A stretch of 35,926 bases of DNA from Candidatus Riflebacteria bacterium HGW-Riflebacteria-2 (GCA_002839435.1 PGYA01000049.1:1-35926), one strand, 5' to 3'. Shown: positions 22,306-31,507, counted from the first letter of the stretch. Notes: generated by a model not told the origin, from the letters alone. Numbers and translations: made by a program.

Positions 22306-25300
22306 CCGCGATCACGCATCATCTGCAGCAGTTTTTCCATCTGCTTTTCGAGAATAACCATGAGTTCTGCGAGACAGTCGATTTTCTCTTCCTTGATAGC
22401 CTTTTCGACGTCAAAAGCCGCCTTGCGCAGCGCCGGAGCCGAGATATTGGCGGCCGAACCCTTTATATTGTGCGCCAGCCTGCGTGCCAGCACATGATCT
22501 TTCGCTTCGACAGCGCAACGTAGTTCGACCAGATGCGTCGGAGTATCTGAATCGAAGGCCTTGATAATGCGGCGCATCAGCTTTTCGTCATTCATCAGCC
22601 TTGTAAACAGCTCATCTTCACAAAAAACGTCTGCTTCCTGTGCTGAATTTACAGCAACAGCTGTTACCACTGATGCTGGTTCTGGCGGCGGAACGACCAC
22701 ATACAAACGGCCTGAGTCGGAAGCGCGGCCAAGCCACTGACTGAGCTTTTCCAGCAGTTCATGGGGCTGCACCGGCTTGGCGATGTAATCATTCATGCCG
22801 GCAGCTATGCAGCGTTCGCGGTCGCCCTGCATGGCATTGGCGGTCATGGCGATTATCGGCACGCCGGGGTTGCGAACGCTGCTGCGACCTGACCGAATGC
22901 TCTCAGTCGCCTCAAAGCCGTCCATTTCCGGCATCTGGCAGTCCATCAACACCAGGCTGTAATCGCGCTCTGACAGCAATCTGATTGCCTCAATGCCGTT
23001 GGTAGCAAGATCGGCCCGGTAACCCAGCTTTTTTAGGGTGATCAGCGCCACTTCCTGATTGGTAACGTTGTCTTCAACAATCAGAATCCTGACGTTACGC
23101 CGGTGCGCCTCAAGAACTCGATGTCGCGTGATCAGCTCGCGATTCAGTTCGGCATTATTTTCTGAAGACATACCGACGATCATGGCCAGACAATCATGCA
23201 ATTGAGACTGGCGCAAAGGCTTGGTCAAATACCCGGCAAACCCGGCTTTTTGAATCCAACCGGCATCGCCGCGCTGGCCAAGCGAAGTCAGCAGCACCAG
23301 CCGGGTCGCCGCAAGCTTCGGATTCTGCTTGATTCTACTACAGAGATCGCGGCCATCCATGTTTGGCATAAGCATATCAAGCAATGCCACATAGTATGGG
23401 TCTCCTTCTGCCGCAGCCTTTTCCATCATATCGAGAGCAGACTGCCCGTCGGCAGCCTCTGAAAAGCGGCATTTCCATGATTTCAGCAGATTAGTCACCA
23501 GCAACCGGTTTACCGCGTGGTCATCGACGACCAGAATTCTGATACCGGTAATATCAGCCATTGGCAACGATTCTGGCACATTTTCGTCGGCCTGCCGCGA
23601 GAACGTCGCGGTAAACCAGAATTCAGAACCAACTCCCGGTTTGCTGGTAACGCCAATGTCGCCGTTCATCAATTCGACCAGCTGGCGGGAAATAGCCAGC
23701 CCGAGGCCGGTGCCGCCATATTTTCTGGTGGTCGAGCCATCTACCTGCGTAAAGGCGCTAAACAGCCGTGCAATATGCTCGGGTGCGATACCGATGCCAG
23801 TATCTTTAACGACAAAATGCAGAACGACCTCATGTTCTGTCTCTGATGCCAACTTGACACTCAGCGTCACTTCGCCTTGCTCAGTAAATTTAACTGCGTT
23901 GCCGACCAGATTAAGAACAATCTGGCGCAAACGACCCGGGTCACCATGCAACAGCGAGGGCACTTCGGGAGCCACGATACAGGCGAGTTCAATTTTCTTC
24001 TCATGCGCCTTGATCGCCATCATTTCAAAAGCATCTTCAAGTGAAGTGCGCAAATCGAAGTTGATGTATTCGAGACTAAGCTTGCCTGCCTCAATCTTGG
24101 AGAAATCCAGGATATCGTTGACCAGCGACAGCAGATTTTCGCAACTGTTTTTGACAACATCGGCATACTGCTGCTGTTCTTCGCTGAGACTGGTTTCCAG
24201 AAGAAGACTGCTCATGCCGATAATGCCATTCATTGGCGTACGAATCTCATGGCTCATATTAGCCAGAAATTCACTCTTGGCGACGCTTGCCTGTTCCGCC
24301 TGCCGGCTGACGATTTTGAGTTCCTCGTTGGCAGCCTCAAGCTTTGCAACAGCTGTAATCAGTTCATCTGCCGCCGTTTTGCGATCGGTGACATTGATTA
24401 TGACGCCATCAAGCCACTTCAGTCTGCCATCGCGGGCATAAATTCCCTTGCCCTTGTCATAGACCCAGATATACTCAGAATTTGCTTTCTGCATCCGGTA
24501 TTCGACTTCATAATATGAGCTGCTCTTAAGGCTGTCTTCGACAGCCTGCTCGACTCTTTCGCGGTCGTCAGGATGAATTATGCTGGCAAAACTCCTGACA
24601 CTGTTATTGATGAAATCGGCCGCCAGAAACCCGGTCATTCGCTCGACTTCGTCACTTATGAAAGCCATCGACCAGTTTCTGTCACAGGCACAACGATAGG
24701 TAATCCCTGGAATATTGGTCATCAGAGTCTTTAGCTGTTCCTCGCTTTCGCGCAGGACTTCCTTGATACGATATTGCTCAGTGACATCATGAAAAATCAG
24801 AACGGCGCCACGAATGTTACCTTCTTCATCCCGAATTGGCGCAGCACTGTCGGCTATCTGCCTCTCACTGCCATCTCTTGCACACAGAGTAGTATCATTG
24901 CCGAGTTCAATTGTTCTGCCGGTATTCAACACCTCTGCTATCGGGCAGGGAATGACTTCGCGATTGCTGTACTGGTATATCCTGAATATCTCGCGAATTA
25001 CCGTGCCGACAGCTTCTGTCAGAGGCCAGCCGGTCAGCATTTCTGCCACCGGGTTCATTCGGGTGACCAGGCCATTTTCATCGGTTGCGATTACCGCATC
25101 GCCAATCGAATTGAGCGTTATAAACAGATCTTTTTCGCGCTCAGCCAGCTCTTTTGACCTTGCCTGAACAAGTATTTCAAGGTCGTGCTGCCTGTTTTTG
25201 AGAAACCCGATGAAAAGAGTCAGCAGAACGCTGACGGCCAGACAGATAAGACCAGCAGATGCTGCGTTCGCCCAGATTCGCCGACCAGCCAGAAAGTCGC

Positions 25301-27542
25301 GACCAGGGTGAATGTTTATCGCGATACTGCGCCCGAAAATTAACAATGGGTAAGTAATACTGAATTCATGTGGCTTTAAAAAAGAGAAATCTTCAGTCAA
25401 AAGAGCAACAGGATGAATTGCCTGCAGGGTCTTGCCTTTCGTGCCCAGATCAACCATTTCGATGATTACGTCATCTGAGTGTATCGAACTGCCGAGAACC
25501 ATGCGCTCAAGTATGATTTGCTGCCAGAGAATACAGGCTGCAAAACCGTTGAGCTTTCCAGTGACGGGCGAAAAAACCGGGTGTGCTACCAGCATGCCGG
25601 GTAAACGCTTTTTAATGACTCCAGGCAAATTACGCACAACCGCAGCGCTGACCAGTTTTTCGCCTTCAATGTCGGAAAATATCCTGCTGTCCTGCAATTC
25701 GCAGACAGACGGGTCGAAACCAATCAGTTCCACATTTCTGGTAAATGGCGACACGAATGCAAATGGATAATATCGTTCTTTCGCCGGTAGTTCCACTCTC
25801 TTTCCAGTGTTATCTAATGCATGCGGCGAAAAATGCGGAAAGCCCTGCGCAGCCATAAATTCCCGAAACTGTGGCAGCTGCTCAGATGTAAGAGCTGGCA
25901 TCCAGATCCAGGCCTGAGCAGCTGTCGATCTGGTCAGCGGATCGACAAAGTTTTCGAATTCGGCAAAACTCCTGTAAGAACCTGTATTGGTGGAAAACCT
26001 CGCCAGACTTTCCAGGTCGCGCCTTATCTGACGATAGGTTTCACCGATTAACTGGTTTTTGACATCTGCGATCCAGAGAAACTCCTGTCGGCTCTTGTGG
26101 GAATCCGCCTCGAAGACGAATAACATGACGATTATGCTGACAAGAATGCCATAACAACCGGTAAAAACCGTTTCAAGATGACGCGACCACCAACCCTGTC
26201 TGTTGGAGGCGGCTTTGTCCTCGCGCCATTGCACGAAAAGAAAACCCAGCATGGTCATCATCACCAGCAGAAAAATGCTGTAGATAATCTGCAGTCTCGC
26301 TCTGGCGATCATTTTGCGCCAGTCTTCGGCCAGCACGTCTATGCCAATTACAAGAGCGACCTCACCGGTTTTCACATCTACGACCGGCGCGAAAGCAGAC
26401 ACAAATGTGCCGTATTCATCTTTGAAAGGGCCTGTTTGAACCGGCCTGCCATCTTGAAAAACCCTCATAACGGCAGGATCAGGCTTCTCATAAACCGTTC
26501 CCGGCAGCGAAGCAGATGGGTCGTCTTCAGCATAATTTTCCGGGCCGAACAGCAGGCGACCGTCACGCAACGCCAGGGTATAAATACCCCTGAGACCAGG
26601 AGTCCGTGATCCGAACGCCGTCAGCTGTCTGGTTAATCTTTGAAATGCCGGATTCTTACGGTCTCCCAGCGTAAATTCGAGCATTCTGACCCGCTCGGGA
26701 TTGATCGTCTGCGCGATACTTACCGCCAGACGAAGAATTTCCTGCCGAAAGAATCTGTCGGCATAACTGCTGTTCCATTCGGTTGTGGCCCATCCTCCAA
26801 ACAAAAGAACAGGCAACAGAATCGGAAATACCAGACGACGAAATACAATATCGTGCTCAAGTTTCTGGCTAAGAGCCCGGCCAAACCACCAGATTCCGGC
26901 CAGACAGGAAAGAACGGCGAGAGCCCGCATAATCAATACCGGAAAGCCGAAAGTGCCAAGCCAGATTTCTTCGTTGAAAGTCACAGCCGGCCAACAGGAA
27001 CTTTCAGGGCCGATCAACCCGGAAAAAACAGCATAGGCAAACATGGCTACAGCAGAAATCTGAAGACCACGCCTGGCGCCACCCTGAAAGCTCCCGGCTT
27101 CCCGCCAGAAAATCCAGGCGGAGATCAGGGCTGAAGAAAAACCAAGACACAGTCTGACCGCCGTCTGCGGACAATATACTCCGGTCGCCAGCGCGACTAC
27201 AGTGCTTCCCCAGAACAGAGCGCGCAGCAACAAGCCTTTTGGCTCGCTGAAAACCCGAAAAAAGTAGCGCAGCGTAAACTCAAGAAGCATTATAAACGAC
27301 AGACTCAGCGTGGTCAGCAAAGGTGTATTACAGACAATATTACCGGACTGGCAATATTCGAACATCTTGTGCCATTCGTGAAATCCCTGCAGGAAAGCAA
27401 AAGCAGCCAGCCATTTCCATTGAAAACGGCTGGCAATATCTATCCATGAGATTCTCAGAATAGCCACTGCAAGAAAAATAAACGAGAAGCCATGCCAAAG
27501 CAGAATATAATCTGTTTGTCCGGCCCACCAGCCAAGGTTCAT
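22296..27542 (-). CDS. Hybrid sensor histidine kinase with two receivers and an Hpt domain
   Basis: A 1748-residue multidomain phosphorelay protein of the inner membrane. Order: about seven N-terminal helices with LAAFAFLQGFHEW (residues 1-250); an extracytoplasmic sensor domain (about 255-415); a helix (about 418-440); a helix at about 465-483 and a CHASE-like sensor (about 490-700); a helix (about 752-780); two PAS domains (about 803-925 and 929-1055); HisKA with SHEIRTPMNG, phospho-acceptor His1098; HATPase with NLVGNAVKF, DTGIGI and GGTGLGL; receiver 1 (Asp1389 in LLDMLMP); receiver 2 (Asp1534 in LMDCQMPEMDG); Hpt with AHNIKGSAAN, His1691. All phosphotransfer residues are present. AGAGGA precedes the ATG and a promoter lies at 27617-27645. 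No response regulator is next to it, so the output partner is elsewhere. Confidence 0.93.
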   Translation of the reverse strand: MNLGWWAGQTDYILLWHGFSFIFLAVAILRISWIDIASRFQWKWLAAFAFLQGFHEWHKMFEYCQSGNIVCNTPLLTTLSLSFIMLLEFTLRYFFRVFSEPKGLLLRALFWGSTVVALATGVYCPQTAVRLCLGFSSALISAWIFWREAGSFQGGARRGLQISAVAMFAYAVFSGLIGPESSCWPAVTFNEEIWLGTFGFPVLIMRALAVLSCLAGIWWFGRALSQKLEHDIVFRRLVFPILLPVLLFGGWATTEWNSSYADRFFRQEILRLAVSIAQTINPERVRMLEFTLGDRKNPAFQRLTRQLTAFGSRTPGLRGIYTLALRDGRLLFGPENYAEDDPSASLPGTVYEKPDPAVMRVFQDGRPVQTGPFKDEYGTFVSAFAPVVDVKTGEVALVIGIDVLAEDWRKMIARARLQIIYSIFLLVMMTMLGFLFVQWREDKAASNRQGWWSRHLETVFTGCYGILVSIIVMLFVFEADSHKSRQEFLWIADVKNQLIGETYRQIRRDLESLARFSTNTGSYRSFAEFENFVDPLTRSTAAQAWIWMPALTSEQLPQFREFMAAQGFPHFSPHALDNTGKRVELPAKERYYPFAFVSPFTRNVELIGFDPSVCELQDSRIFSDIEGEKLVSAAVVRNLPGVIKKRLPGMLVAHPVFSPVTGKLNGFAACILWQQIILERMVLGSSIHSDDVIIEMVDLGTKGKTLQAIHPVALLTEDFSFLKPHEFSITYPLLIFGRSIAINIHPGRDFLAGRRIWANAASAGLICLAVSVLLTLFIGFLKNRQHDLEILVQARSKELAEREKDLFITLNSIGDAVIATDENGLVTRMNPVAEMLTGWPLTEAVGTVIREIFRIYQYSNREVIPCPIAEVLNTGRTIELGNDTTLCARDGSERQIADSAAPIRDEEGNIRGAVLIFHDVTEQYRIKEVLRESEEQLKTLMTNIPGITYRCACDRNWSMAFISDEVERMTGFLAADFINNSVRSFASIIHPDDRERVEQAVEDSLKSSSYYEVEYRMQKANSEYIWVYDKGKGIYARDGRLKWLDGVIINVTDRKTAADELITAVAKLEAANEELKIVSRQAEQASVAKSEFLANMSHEIRTPMNGIIGMSSLLLETSLSEEQQQYADVVKNSCENLLSLVNDILDFSKIEAGKLSLEYINFDLRTSLEDAFEMMAIKAHEKKIELACIVAPEVPSLLHGDPGRLRQIVLNLVGNAVKFTEQGEVTLSVKLASETEHEVVLHFVVKDTGIGIAPEHIARLFSAFTQVDGSTTRKYGGTGLGLAISRQLVELMNGDIGVTSKPGVGSEFWFTATFSRQADENVPESLPMADITGIRILVVDDHAVNRLLVTNLLKSWKCRFSEAADGQSALDMMEKAAAEGDPYYVALLDMLMPNMDGRDLCSRIKQNPKLAATRLVLLTSLGQRGDAGWIQKAGFAGYLTKPLRQSQLHDCLAMIVGMSSENNAELNRELITRHRVLEAHRRNVRILIVEDNVTNQEVALITLKKLGYRADLATNGIEAIRLLSERDYSLVLMDCQMPEMDGFEATESIRSGRSSVRNPGVPIIAMTANAMQGDRERCIAAGMNDYIAKPVQPHELLEKLSQWLGRASDSGRLYVVVPPPEPASVVTAVAVNSAQEADVFCEDELFTRLMNDEKLMRRIIKAFDSDTPTHLVELRCAVEAKDHVLARRLAHNIKGSAANISAPALRKAAFDVEKAIKEEKIDCLAELMVILEKQMEKLLQMMRDRGYL

Positions 27543-27616
27543 AATATCCTCTAACTATCCGGCAAGCTGCCTTATGCCTCGGATTTTTTATACTCTAACA
27601 GCGCCGTGCTAATTCG

Positions 27617-27645
27617 ATTATACACACAAAAAACCAGCAGTTCAA
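27617..27645 (-). promoter_or_regulatory. Strong sigma-70-type promoter of the kinase gene
   Basis: Minus strand: -35 TTGAAC (27640-27645), exactly 17 bases, -10 TATAAT (27617-27622). It lies 75 bases upstream of the kinase ATG. The -35 box lies in the 3' arm of the terminator stem of the upstream udp-like gene. Confidence 0.65.
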
Positions 27646-27687
27646 CCTGCGCCTGCCGATTGGGCAGATGCAGATTGAACAGACTGG
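27628..27687 (-). terminator. Intrinsic terminator of the uridine phosphorylase-like gene
   Basis: On the minus strand the transcript folds as CCAG, GTTCAATCTGC, an inner CTGCC/GGCAG hairpin, GCAGGTTGAAC and CTGG, directly followed by six T residues. The 11-bp stem has a single G-U pair. It begins about 20 bases after the stop of the phosphorylase gene. It overlaps the kinase promoter. Confidence 0.75.
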
Positions 27688-27705
27688 CAGCTGTTAAGTG
27701 TCAGA

Positions 27706-28434
27706 TCACAGACCGGCGGCGCTCATGGCTGACATGGCGTCAAGGCCGATTTTAAGCATACGCTGCTTGCCAAGAGTCACTTTGTCTCCGTGCGGATCAT
27801 AGTTGCCTTCGTCCCATTTCAGCGGGTTGCCGTCAATGGTGGCAATGGCACCGGCCCGTATTTTGCGCAGCGAAGCGATAACGAACAGAGCCGAGCATTC
27901 CATTTCGACTCCCGGTACCCCGGCTTTGTTGTAGAGCTCCAGCGAAGAAGGAAGCACGCCCGGATAGAATAGATCGCTGGTCAGCATTATGCCGCGCCGA
28001 TAGGGGGCGGCGATATCCTTGCAGGCCTTTTCAATGGCAAGGCATACTTCGGCATCAGAAATGGCCGGGTAGCCCAGCGGCACCAAAAGCGGAGTCACGC
28101 CGTCTTCACGCACGGCACCGGTCGCGATAATATGGTCGCCCTGTCCGAGGTCGTCCTGCAGACTGCCACAGGTGCCGACCCTGACAATAACCTTTGCGCC
28201 AATCTTTATCAGCTCTTCAAAACAGATTGAAGCACCGGCCGAACCAACACCATGCGAAGTTATGGTTATCTTCTGCCCCTTGTAGATACCAAGAAATGTC
28301 CGATATTCTCGGTTATATGCGAGTTCTTCGTATTTTTCGCAGAGTTTTGCGATACTCTCAGCACGCCCCGGGTCGCCACAGACAAGAACATACGGAGAAA
28401 TGCTGCCTTCAGCAAGTTTGAGATGAGGAGTCAT
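27706..28434 (-). CDS. udp: Uridine/purine nucleoside phosphorylase (PNP/UDP family)
   Basis: A 242-residue cytoplasmic phosphorylase that cleaves a nucleoside with phosphate to give base and ribose-1-phosphate. Family signatures are VLVCGDPGRAE (phosphate site), REYRTFLG, SHGVGSAGASICFEELIKIG, VRVGTCGSLQ, and VPGVEMECSALFVIA, where Glu and Met contact the ribose. The overall pattern is nearest to uridine phosphorylase, but a purine-specific member cannot be excluded, so the symbol is tentative. ATG 28434 has AAGGAAAG just upstream; a further in-frame ATG 63 bases earlier lies close to the promoter -10 box and is unlikely. A promoter (28476-28505) and terminator (27628-27687) bound it as a single-gene unit for nucleoside salvage. 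Confidence 0.87.
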   Translation of the reverse strand: MTPHLKLAEGSISPYVLVCGDPGRAESIAKLCEKYEELAYNREYRTFLGIYKGQKITITSHGVGSAGASICFEELIKIGAKVIVRVGTCGSLQDDLGQGDHIIATGAVREDGVTPLLVPLGYPAISDAEVCLAIEKACKDIAAPYRRGIMLTSDLFYPGVLPSSLELYNKAGVPGVEMECSALFVIASLRKIRAGAIATIDGNPLKWDEGNYDPHGDKVTLGKQRMLKIGLDAMSAMSAAGL

Positions 28435-28475
28435 GTTAATCTTTCCTTCCCTTGTTTTCAATTTTAATGCTGTCA

Positions 28476-28505
28476 AATATACCGAACCAGAACTCACAGC
28501 GTCAA
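28476..28505 (-). promoter_or_regulatory. Sigma-70-type promoter of the phosphorylase gene
   Basis: Minus strand: -35 TTGACG (28500-28505), 18-base spacer, -10 TATATT (28476-28481), about 41 bases upstream of ATG 28434. Confidence 0.55.
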
Positions 28506-28662
28506 TTCAAAAAAGCCTGAGCAAAAGTTGCACAGTTGCCTGCCCTGTGGAATACACCAAATGAATAGCACTATCTAAAACAGGCTCCAGAGAAGGTTTT
28601 TCAAACATGGCACGCTTAATGCATAGTCTTGTTTGTTCGATTTTTACGAAAGGAGGAGTGTT

Positions 28663-28800
28663 ATGATGGACCTCAGCATACTGGTATTCTTTCAGCGCTG
28701 GCTTATCGACAACGCGAAAGAAAACAACAATCATGGCATGTCTGACCGCAAGAACGAGGGCGCACTGAATGGGCACCCTCCTGCTAACCGGGGCCGCTGA
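28663..28800 (+). CDS. 45-codon small ORF with near-perfect ribosome site
   Basis: ATGATG at 28663 is preceded by AAAGGAGGAG, a near-perfect Shine-Dalgarno match ending four bases before the ATG. The frame reads MMDLSILVFFQRWLID, then a polar, Asn- and Lys-rich tail (NAKENNNHGMSDRKNEG) and stops with TGA at 28798-28800. The first half could form a short amphipathic or membrane-touching helix. An intrinsic terminator follows 41 bases later, so the ORF looks like its own short transcript. No family is recognised. It may be a real small protein, a leader peptide or part of a small RNA. Minus-strand ORFs over the same stretch lack comparable signals. Confidence 0.55.
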   Translation: MMDLSILVFFQRWLIDNAKENNNHGMSDRKNEGALNGHPPANRGR

Positions 28801-28841
28801 CACCATAGTTTCAGCCTTAACCCGACAGTCCTTGACCAAAC

Positions 28842-28883
28842 CGGGAGCCGAAGAGAGCAAAATCTCATCGGCTCCCGATTTTT
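28842..28883 (+). terminator. Intrinsic terminator after the 45-codon ORF
   Basis: CGGGAGCCGA (28842-28851) pairs perfectly with TCGGCTCCCG (28868-28877); the loop is 16 bases and ATTTTT follows directly. Ten-bp GC-rich stem plus T-run is a textbook terminator on the plus strand. Confidence 0.85.
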
Positions 28884-28963
28884 ATCAGCGTGGCGACTGC
28901 AATTCTCAGTTAGTAGTTAAACTGCCATCAATAAAGACTGTGTGTAAAGCGTGTGTATTTTTC

Positions 28964-29034
28964 GTCATTGCGAGCGAAGCGAAGCAATCCTATTGACAAT
29001 AAGATTGCTTCAGGGCTTCGCCCTTCGCAATGAC
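28964..29034. repeat. GTCATTGCGA inverted-repeat element
   Basis: Left arm 28964-28990 (GTCATTGCGAGCGAAGCGAA, then GCAATCC) and right arm 29003-29034 (GATTGCTTCAGGG, ending TTCGCAATGAC) are imperfect inverted repeats. In translation it gives the familiar VIASEAKQS string seen in spurious ORFs of many genomes. It resembles the CTGCG elements at 4722 and 17944 in its arm layout. With the terminator it accounts for most of the 28801-29130 gap. Confidence 0.7.
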
Positions 29035-29130
29035 AATTATTGACCGGAAATTGCTGCTATGGCGAGTGGTTGTTTTTAAAAGTCAGTGTTTGTGGTAAGG
29101 TGAGATAAAAAGGAAAGGGTTTGAGACGAT

Positions 29131-31443
29131 ATGTTTGCAAAATTCATTCAACTGGCCCTGATTGTCACACTAAGTATACTTGCTGCGATTATTATGAATA
29201 TCGCAATGGCCAGAACGGAACATGCCCTTGCAAACATCTTCTGGATCGAGATTGCTTTTTTCGTAGTCGCGTTTCTGATCTCAAGACTGGTCAGAATTAT
29301 TTCAGACAAACGCTATGCGCTGGCTCGTTCCATTTATGTTGAATACATCTTTTCGTTAACCTATCTGGTCTTTACCTTTTTTAACCTTTCTGTTTATGCT
29401 CATCTCAACCTTGTCATACTTTTAGTCATGCTCTTTTTGTGGCACTCGAAAGTTTTAAACGGCAACAACATACTTGTGTTTTTACTATTGGCCTCATTCA
29501 ACGCGGCAGTGCGCTGGAACAGGCTCTTCTATCTTCTGCTGGTGACACCAGCCGCCTACCTGTTCTCACTATTGCTGGGAATCATTTTAAGCAACGGCTT
29601 TGCCAGTGCTCTGACTTTCCTCTGCCCGGATGACGAGAAGCTGATGGATGAAAAGGAACGAGAAAGCCATCTCAAATGGTGGTCGTTCCTGATGAGCATA
29701 AAGCTTTTTGTTGATGAAGCCAATGACATAAATCTAGACGGCGTCGAAACCCGTAAGATCAAAAAAGCAGAACGCAAGAGCCTGCACGATACCGATTTTT
29801 TGCAACTGCAGTCGCCAGCCATACTTTCTGAATCTCTGTCGAAGATCAAACGCCGCGATGGCATGTTTTCTTACGACAAGTTCCTCAAACGCGCCAACAG
29901 CGCATTTGGCAAGATTTACAACGCTCTGTACACCGGCGAAATAGGTGAAATCGAGCATCTCGTCTCAGATGCCCTCTATGAGCAATTTAAATACAGGGTG
30001 AGCGAGGCCGGCAAAAAGAAAACAAGACTGATTTCGGTCGAATTCATGATCAATGATCTGCAGATTGCCCAGGTCAATCTCGACAACAACTTCGATGTTC
30101 TGCATCTGTTTGCCCGCGCCGTATCTCGCGATTATGAGGCTGGCCCATCAGAGAACAACCTGACCGCCGATGACATCAAAGCTGACAAGAAAAAGGTGCT
30201 CAAAGAGACCGTCATCTGCGAATACTGGAGCTTCATCCGCAAACCTTCGGCAAAGACTCGCGACTGCCCCGGCCTGATGGAGGGCCAGTGTCCGAACTGC
30301 GGAACTCCGATCGTGATTGGTCAGGCAACTGTCTGCCCGAACTGCTCTTCTTTCATCAGATCGGGCGAATACGACTGGGTTCTGACCAAGATCACTCCGG
30401 CCAGCGCCTGGGTTTACTCTGAACCGGCTTCTTTAACGGGCTGGCAGGAAATGATTCAGGCCGACCCCAACTTTTCGGTGCAGCAGATCGAAGATCGCAC
30501 GACAAGTATTTTCTGGCTGCTGCGAGTCGCTGAAAAATCAAAGACTATCGATGGCTTGAGACGCTTTGCCGCAGAAGAATTCTGCAAAACACTTGGCTAC
30601 GAAATCGAGAACGACAGTTTTGGCAGATTTTCAACACTGGAATCGGCAGCTTTTGATTCTGCTTCGATGAAGGGCATCAGCCTCGGCAATGACCTTGACT
30701 TCTGCTACGTTCTCGTCGTCTGGAGCGCAGTTTTTACCAACAAGAAGTCAACAGCAGCCAGTCGGCCACTGCGCGACGTTCTGGTTCTGTCGCGGCCGCA
30801 TCAGGCATCGACCAGAATCAACAATAGCCTCAGCAGCATTCACTGCGCCAATTGCGGTGGCCCGCTCGCCTCTTCCTTCGAATCTACCTGCGCATTCTGC
30901 GGCTCTCTGGTGAATGACGGCAGCGAATGGCTGCTGTGCCGGGTCATCAAGGAAAAAGAGCCTGAATACAGCAATCTGCTTACCTCGGCAGCCACCATAT
31001 CTGCTGACCAGGAACCAAGCGGCGATACCGGCTACACACATGTCGTTGGCGAAGTAGCTTCAGCCAACGACATAATAACCACGACAGCACAGATACTCAT
31101 GGCCGACGGAAAAATCGATGCAAAAGAAATGACCATGATCAAAACCATTGCTGCCAGATACTCGATGCCAGAAACGGCACTGCAGGGCATACTCGATGCC
31201 GTGCGCGACGGCCAGGTTTATGTTCCGGTTCCTGAATCAAAATCGTTCGGCGCAAAAAAACTCATTCGCGAAGCCGCGAAAATGGCACTCGCCGACGAAG
31301 AGCTCAGCAGCGACGAGAAAGATGCCATCATGAATCTGGGCATGCAGCTCGGCTACTCAAAAATCGACATTCAGCAGATCATAAATTCTGAACTGACCGC
31401 GCTAAAAAAACGCTCTTCGCGCAATGATTCGGTTCAGGGTTGA
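29131..31443 (+). CDS. Membrane protein with Tim44-like, zinc-ribbon and TerB-like domains
   Basis: A 770-residue protein. Residues 1-165 hold about five membrane helices. Residues about 240-375 form a Tim44-like (NTF2-fold) domain (KIYNALYTGEIGEIEHLVSD, FDVLHLFARAVSRDYEAG), followed by zinc ribbon 1, Cys387/390/402/405 (CPNCG, CPNCS). A second Tim44-like segment (residues about 440-555) is followed by zinc ribbon 2, Cys572/575/587/590 (CANCG, CAFCG). The C-terminal 130 residues are TerB-like (ILMADGKIDAKEM, MALADEELSSDEKDAIM), an acidic metal-binding helical fold. Tim44-like domains bind membranes or protein clients; TerB domains occur in stress and tellurite-resistance complexes. The combined role is unknown. 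A GAGA-type ribosome site is weak. It stands alone between repeat and DUF1015 gene. Confidence 0.8.
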   Translation: MFAKFIQLALIVTLSILAAIIMNIAMARTEHALANIFWIEIAFFVVAFLISRLVRIISDKRYALARSIYVEYIFSLTYLVFTFFNLSVYAHLNLVILLVMLFLWHSKVLNGNNILVFLLLASFNAAVRWNRLFYLLLVTPAAYLFSLLLGIILSNGFASALTFLCPDDEKLMDEKERESHLKWWSFLMSIKLFVDEANDINLDGVETRKIKKAERKSLHDTDFLQLQSPAILSESLSKIKRRDGMFSYDKFLKRANSAFGKIYNALYTGEIGEIEHLVSDALYEQFKYRVSEAGKKKTRLISVEFMINDLQIAQVNLDNNFDVLHLFARAVSRDYEAGPSENNLTADDIKADKKKVLKETVICEYWSFIRKPSAKTRDCPGLMEGQCPNCGTPIVIGQATVCPNCSSFIRSGEYDWVLTKITPASAWVYSEPASLTGWQEMIQADPNFSVQQIEDRTTSIFWLLRVAEKSKTIDGLRRFAAEEFCKTLGYEIENDSFGRFSTLESAAFDSASMKGISLGNDLDFCYVLVVWSAVFTNKKSTAASRPLRDVLVLSRPHQASTRINNSLSSIHCANCGGPLASSFESTCAFCGSLVNDGSEWLLCRVIKEKEPEYSNLLTSAATISADQEPSGDTGYTHVVGEVASANDIITTTAQILMADGKIDAKEMTMIKTIAARYSMPETALQGILDAVRDGQVYVPVPESKSFGAKKLIREAAKMALADEELSSDEKDAIMNLGMQLGYSKIDIQQIINSELTALKKRSSRNDSVQG

Positions 31444-31507
31444 CAGTTTTGACGGGGGTTGCTAGCATGCAGGCAACTCAGATATCAGCGCACAAGGAGA
31501 AGGAATA

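Noticed and set aside
28507..28860. 117-residue minus-strand ORF opposite the 45-codon ORF
   Set aside because: It crosses the intrinsic terminator stem, has no ribosome site, and the plus strand has far better signals.
28769..28996. 75-residue plus-strand ORF ending VIASEAKQSY
   Set aside because: It crosses the terminator and ends in the repeat; this peptide string is a known artefact of the repeat.
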